Shown here: positions 14,663 through 23,734 of the stretch, one piece after another
Numbering within the stretch: position 1 is the first letter of the stretch
Layout of the letters: every line of letters starts with the position of its first letter
Origin: SM1-73 sp964588305
Lineage (GTDB): Bacteria; Zixibacteria; MSB-5A5; SM1-73
Length of the DNA stretch: 48,545 nt
Reading direction: 5' to 3'
Assembly: GCA_964588305.1 (NCBI GenBank)
Contig: CAZPOP010000023.1
Span: 1 to 48,545 of the forward strand
The notes under the pieces: generated by a model
What the model saw: only the letters and a program-made list of their open reading frames with translations
Database searches by the model: none
What the model was told of the DNA's origin: nothing
Made by a program: the position numbers and the translations under genes

Positions 14663-16279
14663 GTGCGAAAGGCATTCTTGATCAGTTTGATAACATTCTT
14701 CCTGTTTCTACCGTATTGCGAAGTCGTTTCCTATCTGAAGATTTCTGAGGCTACCTCGCATGCTCAGGAGGCAGGAGGTGAGCGGGCTTTGCCCTCAATA
14801 GCGCCGGCCGCTGAGGGTGAACAAGTTTTGGAGAAGAGCGTTGACCCAGAGGAGTATGTTGTGGGAACAGGGGACGTGCTGTCGGTTGATCTTTGGGGAG
14901 AAATCAATTTGAACCACCAATTGAAGATCACCCCAGAGGGTAACCTTTTGATCCCGCGGGTAGGAAGAGTGGAGGTAGGTGGAAAACCGCTGAAGGAGGC
15001 CAAAAAAACCATCCAAGAATCGGTGATGAAATCTTACAAGAATGTTAAGGTGACCGTCACTCTGGTGGAGTTGAGGAAATTCAAGGTGTCCGTGGCCGGA
15101 GCGGTCAGAACTCCTGGCATTTACGCAGTTTTTGCCAATACCCGTGTCTCAGAGGTGATTGCACAGGCAGGAGGCCTTTTGGAGAATTCCTCCGGCAGGA
15201 ACATTGAAATCACACATTCGGACGGAACCATCTCCAAAGCGGATGTCTTAAAATTCTGGAAGACTGGGGAGAGGACCAGAAATCCCTATGTCTTAGGAGG
15301 AGACCTGGTCCTTGTTCCGGCAAGAGAAACAATTATCAATGCCTGCGGAATATATGGAGCGGTGAAATCTCCTGGTGAGTTCGAATACGTTTCGGAGGAT
15401 AGTCTTAGGGATTTGATAGACTTAGCCGACGGTTTAACCATTGATGCAGACTTTCTCAGGGCAGATCTAATCAGATTCAATCCCGATCTAAACACCACAC
15501 GGACCATCTCCATCGACTTAGAAGGCTTGATCTCCGGCAAACATCGTCAAAGCAACATCGCATTGATGCCAGATGATCGGGTGTTTATCAGAAGTATTCC
15601 GGATTTTCACAAAAAGGAACAGGTGACCCTGAACGGAGAGGTGTTCTACCCGGGAGAATACGATATTGAGGAGGATCAAACCAAATTATCTGAAGTTATC
15701 ACAAAGGCCGGAGGATTTACCGCTGACGCCTCCTTGGCTGAAGCAGAAATGATCCGAGTATATAATGTACTTGACCCTGAATTTGAAAGACTGAAAAACG
15801 TTCCGGTGGCCGACATGACCAAATCGGAATATGACTACTTTAAGCTAAGGGCCAGGGAAACGCCGGGCAGAGTTGCTGTGGATTTTGGGAAACTCTTTCT
15901 GGAAGGACAAGAAGAATATGATGTCGTTCTGAAGAGCGGAGATACCATCAGTATTCCACCCAAGAGCATGGTGGTTAATGTCTCCGGAAGCGTGGTAAAC
16001 CCCGGGCTGGTTCCCTACCAGCGGGGTGAGGACTACAGGTATTACATAAGAAGATCGGGCGGATTGTCTTGGAAGGCACGTGAAGGTAATATCCAGATCG
16101 TTAAGGGTCTGACCGGCAAAAGGCTTCGCCCCTCCAAATCTCGTAAAATCGATCCAGGTGATACCATTCTGGTTCCGGAGAAACCGGAACGGGATTATTG
16201 GGGGTTTTTCAGGGACACGATGATCGTCTTGGGGAACTTAGCCACCATCTACCTGGTGGTTCAACAAGCAACGGAATAG
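14663..16279 (+). CDS. Polysaccharide export protein with Poly_export and SLBB domains (Wza-like)
   Basis: 538 residues from the GTG at 14663, chosen because GGAGGA sits 6 bases upstream; an in-frame TTG at 14657 touches that site. A signal peptide (about 1-35) is followed by the Poly_export domain (about 60-150, YVVGTGDVLSVDLWGE). Several SLBB-type beta-grasp domains follow, recognisable by repeated V-x-G-A-V-x-x-P-G-x-Y/E at about 150, 230, 320 and 445. A hydrophobic C-terminal helix (about 515-535) resembles the outer-membrane helix of Wza. It should form the outer-membrane channel for the polymer made by the genes downstream. It is longer than Wza (about 380) because of extra SLBB units. 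Confidence 0.92.
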   Translation: MRKAFLISLITFFLFLPYCEVVSYLKISEATSHAQEAGGERALPSIAPAAEGEQVLEKSVDPEEYVVGTGDVLSVDLWGEINLNHQLKITPEGNLLIPRVGRVEVGGKPLKEAKKTIQESVMKSYKNVKVTVTLVELRKFKVSVAGAVRTPGIYAVFANTRVSEVIAQAGGLLENSSGRNIEITHSDGTISKADVLKFWKTGERTRNPYVLGGDLVLVPARETIINACGIYGAVKSPGEFEYVSEDSLRDLIDLADGLTIDADFLRADLIRFNPDLNTTRTISIDLEGLISGKHRQSNIALMPDDRVFIRSIPDFHKKEQVTLNGEVFYPGEYDIEEDQTKLSEVITKAGGFTADASLAEAEMIRVYNVLDPEFERLKNVPVADMTKSEYDYFKLRARETPGRVAVDFGKLFLEGQEEYDVVLKSGDTISIPPKSMVVNVSGSVVNPGLVPYQRGEDYRYYIRRSGGLSWKAREGNIQIVKGLTGKRLRPSKSRKIDPGDTILVPEKPERDYWGFFRDTMIVLGNLATIYLVVQQATE

Positions 16280-16369
16280 TCCCTAACTGGTCCCGGATGA
16301 GCACAAATCTCCTGCTATAAGCGTTACGAAAAAAGCAGAATAAGTAGTAAACAGTTTTGAGGATAGAAA

Positions 16370-17635
16370 ATGGAACTGGACAGATCGGCTGAGGACGAAA
16401 CGGCAGAAGAGAAGACAGACCTATATGCTTACCTGTCCATTCTGATTGGCTATCGCAGGTTCATATTTGTGAATCTTGTAGCGGTGTGCGTGGTGGTAGC
16501 AATTCTTTCTCTATTCTTGCCCAAATGGTATATGGCCACCACCTCCATCCTCCCCCCCCAAAGGGAAGGTGTGGGGTTAGGTCTGGCATCTTCCCTGATG
16601 GGCGGGATTTCAGAATTTGGAACGTCCATGTCTCTGCCCCTTATGACCAGCCCATCGGATGTGATCGCCGCTATTCTCAAATCCCGAACGGTGGCCCTTG
16701 CAGTCATAGAAAAAGAGAATCTGATGGAAGCCTACCGCACTAGGACTAAAGAGGATGCTATAAGTGAGCTCTTTTCACACACCGAAACTAAGGTAACCTC
16801 AGAAGGAATAGTCCTCTTATCGTTCGAAGACAGAGATAGGTTCAGATCGGCTAAGGTAGCCAATCGCTTTGTGGCAGAACTGGACCGGGTGAATCGGCAG
16901 ACCAATGCCTCTCAAGCAAAGAACGCCCGTATCTTTATAGAAGAGAGATTGGCCCAGACCAGGAAGGACTTGACCAAAGCAGAGGAAAATCTAAAGAACT
17001 TCCAGGAGGAGAACAAGGCCGTTTCTTTAGACGAACAGATGAGGGCCTCCATTGAAGGTGCTGCAGGACTGAAAGCAGAGATGGTAGCGGCGGAAATAGA
17101 GCTGAATGTTCTCCGCAAGACAATGTCTCCCTCCCACCCCCAGATAAAGGCACTGAAATCGAGAATAAATGAAATAGAAAAACAGATCGGTATTTGGGAG
17201 TTTGGAAACCAAGAGGAAGAACCTGAGGAAAAAAAGATTCTGGATGTTCCCTTCGTTCGGATCCCAGCTTTGAGCATGGAGCTAGCACGCCTGGTTAGAG
17301 AGGTCAAGATACAGTCGGCTGTGTTCGAGCTTTTGACCAACCAATACGAGCAATACAAGATTCAAGAGACCAGAGATACTCCTACCATTCAGGTCTTGGA
17401 CCAAGCGATCCCTCCAGAAAAAAGGTCCAGGCCGAGAAGGGCAGTTCTGGTGGGACTTGCTGGGATTCTGAGCCTTGTGACCTCGCTTGTCTTTGTATTC
17501 GGGCTGGAATACTTCAAAAGATCGAAAGAGAGAAATCCAGAGGAGATTGAAAGACTTCAAGCTCTCTTAGGAGCTTGGAGAAAGGACGCGGAGGATTTGA
17601 AAAGGAAGATCTTATTCAGACAGAAAAAAGGGTGA
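16370..17635 (+). CDS. Wzz/GumC-like polysaccharide chain-length protein (no kinase domain)
   Basis: 421 residues. The first membrane helix (about 27-50) lies in the Wzz motif region, followed by a periplasmic domain with a long coiled coil (about 175-305). The second helix (about 355-380) is preceded by the Pro-rich IQVLDQAIPPEKRSRPRRA typical of polysaccharide co-polymerases. The cytosolic tail of about 40 residues has no Walker motif or Tyr cluster, so there is no BY-kinase here. It would set chain length and pair with the export protein just upstream. The ribosome site GAGGA lies 6 bases before the ATG. Confidence 0.9.
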   Translation: MELDRSAEDETAEEKTDLYAYLSILIGYRRFIFVNLVAVCVVVAILSLFLPKWYMATTSILPPQREGVGLGLASSLMGGISEFGTSMSLPLMTSPSDVIAAILKSRTVALAVIEKENLMEAYRTRTKEDAISELFSHTETKVTSEGIVLLSFEDRDRFRSAKVANRFVAELDRVNRQTNASQAKNARIFIEERLAQTRKDLTKAEENLKNFQEENKAVSLDEQMRASIEGAAGLKAEMVAAEIELNVLRKTMSPSHPQIKALKSRINEIEKQIGIWEFGNQEEEPEEKKILDVPFVRIPALSMELARLVREVKIQSAVFELLTNQYEQYKIQETRDTPTIQVLDQAIPPEKRSRPRRAVLVGLAGILSLVTSLVFVFGLEYFKRSKERNPEEIERLQALLGAWRKDAEDLKRKILFRQKKG

Positions 17636-17687
17636 ACTTGAATCTTTCCTCGAATCATTTCACGGGGATTCTTTTGAAAGGGAAGAT

Positions 17688-18695
17688 ATGATTAAAATAG
17701 GCTTGATAGGTTGTGGAGCCTGGGGGAAAAACTTGCTCAGAAATTTCGCTAACCTCCCCGGATGTGTGCTCATTTCATGTTGCGATGAAAACCCAAAACA
17801 GATGGAAAGACTCCGCCCCAATTATCCAGGAATAGAATTCACTCAGGACCACAAGGACATAATCGAAAATCCCAATTTAGATGCGGTGGTGATCTCCACC
17901 CCCCCAGCGTCTCATTTCGAATTGTGCAAGTCAGCAATTCTGGCAGATAAGGACGTGTTCGTGGAAAAGCCGCTGGTTCTGCAAGTGAGAGACGGAGAGG
18001 AACTGGTAAAGTTGGCGGAAGAGAAAAAGAAGATTCTAATGGTGGGTCACATCATGGAGTATCACGCTGCCACCTTGAAGTTGAAGGAATACATGGACAA
18101 AGGTGAATTGGGCGAGATATATTATCTTTATTCCACCCGGGTCAACTTGGGAAAGGTGCGGGACATGGAGAATGCTTTATGGAGTTTCGCCCCCCATGAT
18201 ATCTCCATGATTCTATTCTTACTGGAAAAGGAACCTGTTTCCGTTACCGCCACCGGCAAATCTTATATTCAAAAGGGGATCGAGGACGTGGCTTTCATGA
18301 CCGTCCATTTTGCCGATGGAGTGATGGCACACATTCACGTGAGCTGGCTGGACCCTCACAAGGATAGAAAACTGACGGTGGTGGGGAGCAAAAAGATGGC
18401 CGTCTTCGACGACACCCAGTCCGCGGAAAAGATATGGATATATGACAAGGGGGTGGACACCCGGCTGGATTACAATACTTATGGAGAATACCTAAGCCTC
18501 AGGACCGGTGACATCTTGATTCCTAAAATCGGGACCACGGAACCCCTGAAGTCGGAATGCCAGCATTTTGTAGAATGCGTGGAAAAAAGAAAGACTCCGC
18601 GAAGCGATGGCCAGGACGGGCTACGCGTGCTGAAGATTTTGGATGCAGGAGAAAGATCGCTGGAAATGCAAGGGTCCCCAGTTGAGGTCGAGTAA
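17688..18695 (+). CDS. wbpB: Gfo/Idh/MocA-type UDP-sugar 3-dehydrogenase (WbpB/WlbA-like)
   Basis: 335 residues. The NAD-binding motif GLIGCGAWGKN is at 4-14, the catalytic-site EKP motif follows VFVEKPL at about 90, and APHDIS (about 167) fits the active-site His/Asp region. Ahead of WbpD-, WbpE- and WbpI-like genes it most likely oxidises UDP-GlcNAcA at C3, the first step to UDP-2,3-diacetamido-2,3-dideoxy sugars. The four genes stand in the same order as Bordetella wlbA-B-C-D. The specific substrate is inferred from this context; the fold is certain. GGGAAG precedes the ATG. Confidence 0.85.
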   Translation: MIKIGLIGCGAWGKNLLRNFANLPGCVLISCCDENPKQMERLRPNYPGIEFTQDHKDIIENPNLDAVVISTPPASHFELCKSAILADKDVFVEKPLVLQVRDGEELVKLAEEKKKILMVGHIMEYHAATLKLKEYMDKGELGEIYYLYSTRVNLGKVRDMENALWSFAPHDISMILFLLEKEPVSVTATGKSYIQKGIEDVAFMTVHFADGVMAHIHVSWLDPHKDRKLTVVGSKKMAVFDDTQSAEKIWIYDKGVDTRLDYNTYGEYLSLRTGDILIPKIGTTEPLKSECQHFVECVEKRKTPRSDGQDGLRVLKILDAGERSLEMQGSPVEVE

Positions 18696-18746
18696 ATCAA
18701 GGCTTGACAGCAACTTAACCTTTAGATCATAAAAAGGAGCTTGAGG

Positions 18747-19490
18747 ATGGATAATTTGATCGATAAATCTGCTAAAATCGGGGAGGGGGCCAAAGTAGGC
18801 AGGTACACAGTTATCGAAAGGAACGTTAAAGTCGGAAAGGGATGCATTATCGGAAACAATGTTACCATCTACCCTGAAACCGAAATAGGAGAGTTTGTCA
18901 GAATAGATGATAACACAGTTATAGGAAAGCAACCCATGAAGGCGGCCACGTCCGCCACCACCAAAGAGCAAGAGCTCCCCCCTGCCAGGATCGGAGACAA
19001 CTGCTTGATCGGAACGTCAGTGGTGATCTACGCGGGATCGGAGTTGGGAAACAAGGTCCTGGTGGCGGACCTTTCCACGGTGAGAGAAAATGTGAAGGTC
19101 GGAGACTTCACCATCGTGGGAAGAGGAGTGGCCATCGAGAATTTCTGCAAGGTGGGCTCATACTGCAAGTTGGAAACCAACGTCTATATCACCGCTTATT
19201 CGGAGTTAGAGGATAATTGCTTCATTGCCCCGTGCGTGGCTACCAGCAACGACAACTACATGGCCCGAAGCAAGGAGAGATTCAAACACTTCAAGGGGGT
19301 GACGGTCAAAAGGGGCGGAAGAATCGGACTGAACGCCACCATACTTCCCGGAAAGGTGATTGGTGAGGAATCGCAGGTAGCTGCCGGAGCCGTGGTGACC
19401 AGGGATACCCCTTCTAAAAAGATAGTCCTGGGCGTGCCAGCCAAGGAGTGGAGGGACGTGCCTCAAGATCAGCTTCTGGAAAATCAATAA
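18747..19490 (+). CDS. wbpD: Left-handed beta-helix N-acetyltransferase (WbpD/WlbB-like)
   Basis: 247 residues from the ATG at 18747, which has AAGGAG 7 bases upstream; an in-frame TTG at 18741 is less likely. Hexapeptide repeats (I/V-G-x-x-x-x) run from about residue 7 to 225, for instance KVGRYTVIERNVKVGKGC. The C-terminal coil VVTRDTPSKKIVLGVPAKEW is typical of this acyltransferase group. It would acetylate the 3-amino group of UDP-GlcNAc(3NH2)A using acetyl-CoA. It is somewhat longer than many WbpD proteins (about 190-200), with an inserted loop near 65-85. Confidence 0.85.
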   Translation: MDNLIDKSAKIGEGAKVGRYTVIERNVKVGKGCIIGNNVTIYPETEIGEFVRIDDNTVIGKQPMKAATSATTKEQELPPARIGDNCLIGTSVVIYAGSELGNKVLVADLSTVRENVKVGDFTIVGRGVAIENFCKVGSYCKLETNVYITAYSELEDNCFIAPCVATSNDNYMARSKERFKHFKGVTVKRGGRIGLNATILPGKVIGEESQVAAGAVVTRDTPSKKIVLGVPAKEWRDVPQDQLLENQ

Positions 19491-19583
19491 TCGGTTAAGA
19501 GGTTAGGAGGTGTGAAAGTTAGAGAGCTGAGAGAAACGTAAAACAGCGTGCTTTGGAAATTTCAAAATGGTTCGGAGGATTAA

Positions 19584-20687
19584 ATGAATGTCCCATTCTT
19601 AGATCTTAAGAGACAATATATCGCTATAAAAAAGGAGATAGATGAAGCGGTTTCATCGGTTCTGTCTAATACCCGTTTCATTTTAGGCCCCGAGGTTAAG
19701 GGCCTGGAAGAGAAGGTAGCAGCCTACTGTGGAGCGAAATTCGGCATTGGAGTGGCGTCAGGTACCGACGCTTTGCTTTTATCCGTAAGAGCTTGCGGAG
19801 TAAAACCCGGGGATGAAGTTATTACCAGCAGCTTTTCATTCTTCGCAACCGCCGGGGTTATTTCCAGATTGGGGGCTGTCCCTGTTTTTGTGGATATCGA
19901 TGCTGAGACTTACAATATCGACCCTGATCAGATTGAGAAAAAGATCGGCCCAAAGACCAAAGCCATAATGCCGGTTCACCTTTTTGGCCAGTGCGCGGAT
20001 ATGGATCCCATCATGGAGGTTGCCAAGCGACACAACCTTAAGGTGGTGGAGGATGCAGCGCAAGCTGTCGGGACAGAATACAAGGGGAAAAAAGCCGGAA
20101 CTCTGGGTGATTTCGGTTGTTTCTCTTTCTTTCCCAGCAAGAACTTGGGAGGAGCTGGGGACGGTGGAATGGTGGTTACCAATGACCCGGAGATGGCGGA
20201 GATGATAAGAATCTTGAGGGTACACGGCTCAAAACCAAAATACTATCATCCGATGATCGGCTATAACAGTCGTTTGGATACTATTCAAGCTGCCATACTC
20301 GGCGTGAAATTGAAATACTTAGATGACTGGAGCAAAAAGAGAAGAAAACACGCAGAAATATACAACTCCGCCTTCAAGGATTTGGATGTAATCACTCCCA
20401 AGGAGGAGAGTTTCAATTATCACATATATAACCAGTACACCATTGCGGTCAAGAAACGGGATGAATTGAGAAAGCACTTGAAAGAAAAAGAAGTTGGCCA
20501 CGATTCCTATTATCCTGTTCCCTTACATCTGCAAGAATGCTACAGATTCTTGGGCTATAAGAAAGATGATCTTCCGGTTTCAGAGAATAAAGCAGAAGAG
20601 GTGGTTTCCATTCCCATCTATCCTGAATTGACGAAAGAAGAACAAGAGTATGTGATTTCGACGATAACGGAATTCGTGACCCATTGA
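19584..20687 (+). CDS. wbpE: PLP-dependent sugar aminotransferase, DegT/DnrJ/EryC1 family (WbpE/WlbC-like)
   Basis: 367 residues, typical length. The family start VPFLDLKRQY is present, then GVASGTDALLLS (about 55-66), EDAAQAVG (about 155-162) and the PLP-binding segment FFPSKNLGGAGDGG with the Schiff-base Lys at 186. It should transfer an amino group from glutamate to the C3 keto group made by the WbpB-like enzyme. The ribosome site GGAGG is 5 bases before the ATG. A GGTTAG-rich stretch lies between it and the previous gene. Confidence 0.92.
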   Translation: MNVPFLDLKRQYIAIKKEIDEAVSSVLSNTRFILGPEVKGLEEKVAAYCGAKFGIGVASGTDALLLSVRACGVKPGDEVITSSFSFFATAGVISRLGAVPVFVDIDAETYNIDPDQIEKKIGPKTKAIMPVHLFGQCADMDPIMEVAKRHNLKVVEDAAQAVGTEYKGKKAGTLGDFGCFSFFPSKNLGGAGDGGMVVTNDPEMAEMIRILRVHGSKPKYYHPMIGYNSRLDTIQAAILGVKLKYLDDWSKKRRKHAEIYNSAFKDLDVITPKEESFNYHIYNQYTIAVKKRDELRKHLKEKEVGHDSYYPVPLHLQECYRFLGYKKDDLPVSENKAEEVVSIPIYPELTKEEQEYVISTITEFVTH

Positions 20688-20824
20688 GTTTAGCTTCTGG
20701 TAAAATGTGACATACAGCCTTTGGAGTATGAAGCTGGACTTTCACCTTATGTACCAAGGAAGATCCTTGAGTCTCACCTGATGGCGTCACACCTTAGTTT
20801 CTTTTCAGAGTCATACACGCAACC

Positions 20825-21922
20825 ATGAAGATCATATCTGTGGTGGGGGCTCGTCCCCAGTTCATCAAGTTGTCTGCCCTATCCAGAGAACTGAGGAAAA
20901 GGGATCAAGAGATAATCCTGCACACTGGGCAGCATTATGATGAAGAGCTTTCCAAAGTATTCTTCTCTGAGCTTTCCATCCCAGAACCCGACTACAACTT
21001 GGGTATCGGCTCAGCAGAACATGGCGACCAGACCGGAAGAATGCTGAAAGGGATAGAAGAGGTTTTGCTTTTCGAAAGACCGGATTGGGTGATAGTTTAT
21101 GGGGACACGAATTCCACCCTAGCCGGTGCTTTGGCTGCAGCCAAGCAGAATATTCCGGTCGCCCATGTGGAGGCAGGATTGAGGTCTTTCAAAAAATCCA
21201 TGCCGGAGGAGATAAACCGAGTCTTGACTGATCAGTTGAGCTCTCTGCTCTTTTGCCCCACCAAGACCTCTGTGCAAAACTTAAAGAAAGAGGGCATAAC
21301 CAAAGGTGTTCACCTGGTAGGGGATGTGATGTATGATTCGCTAAGACAACATATCAAAAGAGCAGAGAAGATCTCTGGTATAATGAAAGAGCTGAAGCTC
21401 TCGAAAAAAGCGTTCTTTTTAGCGACCATCCATCGGGCTGAAAACACAGATGTAGAGGATAACCTAAGAAAGATCGCTGAAATTCTGTGTGGGTTGGAAA
21501 AGAAGACCGTTTTCCCCGTGCACCCTCGAACAAGAAGGTCTCTATCGGATTCTAATCTTTTAGGCGATTTGGAATCAAAGCCACATCTTCTGATGATTGA
21601 TCCGGTAAGCTATCTGGACATGTTGGTTCTGGAGAAGAATGCTAGTTGTGTTCTGACCGATTCAGGCGGAGTGCAAAAAGAAGCCTGCTTTTTGAAGACT
21701 CCCTGCTTGACTCTGAGAGAGGAGACCGAATGGGTGGAAACAGTAGAAAGCGACTGGAATGAGCTGGTAGGATTAGATAGAGAAAGACTGGATAGAAGTG
21801 TTAAAAAGTCAGAAGGGTTAAATCTTTTGTCTAGAAAACAATCCTGGCTTCCTACAAAGGGTGCAAGCGGTCTAATTTGTCAGTGGATTTCTAAGTCAAA
21901 AAGGGGGATGAACACTAATTAA
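20825..21922 (+). CDS. wbpI: UDP-GlcNAc(3NAc)A 2-epimerase type (WbpI/WlbD)
   Basis: 365 residues. The N-terminal GARPQFIK and the blocks HTGQHYDEEL, HGDQTGRML, YGDTNSTLAGALAA, HVEAGLRSF and MPEEINR fit the WbpI-like subgroup better than housekeeping WecB, which usually starts GTRPEAIK. DSGGVQKEA near residue 282 is the conserved UDP-binding segment. It would convert UDP-GlcNAc(3NAc)A to UDP-ManNAc(3NAc)A, the last of the four steps encoded here. No Shine-Dalgarno sequence is evident. Confidence 0.87.
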   Translation: MKIISVVGARPQFIKLSALSRELRKRDQEIILHTGQHYDEELSKVFFSELSIPEPDYNLGIGSAEHGDQTGRMLKGIEEVLLFERPDWVIVYGDTNSTLAGALAAAKQNIPVAHVEAGLRSFKKSMPEEINRVLTDQLSSLLFCPTKTSVQNLKKEGITKGVHLVGDVMYDSLRQHIKRAEKISGIMKELKLSKKAFFLATIHRAENTDVEDNLRKIAEILCGLEKKTVFPVHPRTRRSLSDSNLLGDLESKPHLLMIDPVSYLDMLVLEKNASCVLTDSGGVQKEACFLKTPCLTLREETEWVETVESDWNELVGLDRERLDRSVKKSEGLNLLSRKQSWLPTKGASGLICQWISKSKRGMNTN

Positions 21923-22135
21923 TATGTGAATGTACTGATATTTTTGTTGAGTTTCACTCGCCCCAAGATATCTGGTCTCCAAGTGATCGAAGTGGAAAGA
22001 CGAAAATCTCAAATTGAATCCGCTGATTACTCGAATTGAGGTACCGACGCAGCAAAGCAAATCCAGAAAGTTTGACAAACAATCTTTGATCAAACTACAT
22101 AGCCTGGAGTCAAGTTAATACAGATCAAAAATGAT

Positions 22136-23728
22136 ATGAGAACTTCTGTTTCGAATTTCAAAGCCACCTTCAATTCACAGTCGATGAGGGATGCAACCGT
22201 GGTTTTGGTTTTTGCTACCGTGTTGAGCAAATTCGTAGGTTTCGTAAGAGAGGTAGTGATTGCCGCACACTTCGGAACGAGTTCTGATTATGATATTTAT
22301 CTGGTGGCAGTTACGCTTCCCATGATGGTTTACACCGTTACCCGCTATACCTTACCCAACGTTTTTATCCCCATTTTTTCCAAATTCAAAACAGAGGGCA
22401 GTGAGAAGAGGGCATGGTCCTTCTTTTGGGTCTTCCTAAACTTTAACCTGATTCTGTTTTCCCTGATAGCAGTTTTGATTTTTCTTCTATCGCCCAAGCT
22501 ACTGAAGACCATTGCTCCAGGCCTGAGCCAAAATCAGATAAGCGCTGCCACTGTTATGTTAAGAATTGCAGTGATCATAGTAGTAATTGGAGGAATAGAA
22601 ATTGTACTTCGTGGTCTGCTTCATTCCTACAAGCATTTCATCTATCCGGCCTTTGCCCCTGTGTTGTATAATCTGGTCATAATCGCGTGGGTGTTTCTGC
22701 TGAGCAGCAGATTAGCCACCAAAGCGTTGGTTTGGGGAACGGTATCGGGGGCTTTGCTTCAGATGATGGTTCTCGTCTTTGCATTTCTTAAACGGAAGGT
22801 CAGTTTCCCCTTTAGCCTCAAAATTCATGATGAAGGCATAAGGGAAACCGTGAAGGTGGCTCCACTTATTCTGCTAATTGAAGGCTTCGGGCAACTATAC
22901 GTGGTGGTGGATAGATTCTTTGCATCCAACTTACCTGAAGGTTCTATCTCGGCCTTAAACTATGCAAATCTGATTTTCCTTGTTCCTCTTAGTGTCCTTG
23001 CCATTGCCATAAGCACCGCTGTTTTTCCCTATTTGGCCGAAGAGGCAGCCAAAAAGGATTGGTCCAAAGTGACCAATATTTTTTCAAGAACTTTGAAGAT
23101 GATTATTTTCTTAACCCTCCCAATTATGCTCTTTTTGCTGTTTTTTCATGAGCCCATTACGGCGGTCATCTTCCAACGAGGAGCTTTTGATTCTCAATCA
23201 ACCTTGATGACCTCAGGTGCATTAGTTTTTTATGCTTTAGGCCTTCTTTCCTTTTCTGGTTATGCCCTTATCTTAAAGATGTTTTATTCCTTGAATCTGG
23301 TAAAAACCCTGGTGATCACCAATTCTATCAGCTTCTTGGTGAAGGTGGTCTTCAGTTTGATTTTGGTGAATTTACTCTCCTACAAGGCTCTGGCTCTGAC
23401 CACTACCCTGGCAGGAATGTGTAACTTTTGCTTGTTATTCTTGATATTGGGCAAGCGAGTGGGTTCTCTAGATCTGAAGGAGATTGTCAATGTCGCCTGG
23501 AAAACGCTTTTTGTCTCGGCGATCTCTGTTGGCACGGGCTTTGTGCTTTTCTCGTTTTTTGATCTGGGAGACGCCGGCTCAATCGGGAGTGCCGTCAATC
23601 TATTGAAGCTCCTTCTCATATCCGTTATCATTTTGCTTATATTCTTCGTTTGCTCCTTTTGGCTAAGGATGAAGGAGTCAAAACAACTCAAGGATCTTTG
23701 CGTCTCTTATTATAACAAGCTGCGGTAA
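22136..23728 (+). CDS. MurJ/MviN-family lipid-linked oligosaccharide flippase (Wzx role likely)
   Basis: 530 residues with about 14 hydrophobic helices and little else, as in the MOP superfamily. The N-terminal segment FVGFVREVVIAAHFGTS and the mid-protein HEPITAVIFQRGAFD are hallmarks of MurJ/MviN rather than classical Wzx. Within a polysaccharide cluster, next to an O-antigen polymerase/ligase, it most likely flips the lipid-linked repeat unit, though a role as the cell's lipid II flippase cannot be excluded. The ribosome site is weak. GC content falls from here to about 28600. Confidence 0.87.
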   Translation: MRTSVSNFKATFNSQSMRDATVVLVFATVLSKFVGFVREVVIAAHFGTSSDYDIYLVAVTLPMMVYTVTRYTLPNVFIPIFSKFKTEGSEKRAWSFFWVFLNFNLILFSLIAVLIFLLSPKLLKTIAPGLSQNQISAATVMLRIAVIIVVIGGIEIVLRGLLHSYKHFIYPAFAPVLYNLVIIAWVFLLSSRLATKALVWGTVSGALLQMMVLVFAFLKRKVSFPFSLKIHDEGIRETVKVAPLILLIEGFGQLYVVVDRFFASNLPEGSISALNYANLIFLVPLSVLAIAISTAVFPYLAEEAAKKDWSKVTNIFSRTLKMIIFLTLPIMLFLLFFHEPITAVIFQRGAFDSQSTLMTSGALVFYALGLLSFSGYALILKMFYSLNLVKTLVITNSISFLVKVVFSLILVNLLSYKALALTTTLAGMCNFCLLFLILGKRVGSLDLKEIVNVAWKTLFVSAISVGTGFVLFSFFDLGDAGSIGSAVNLLKLLLISVIILLIFFVCSFWLRMKESKQLKDLCVSYYNKLR

Positions 23729-23734
23729 AAATAG

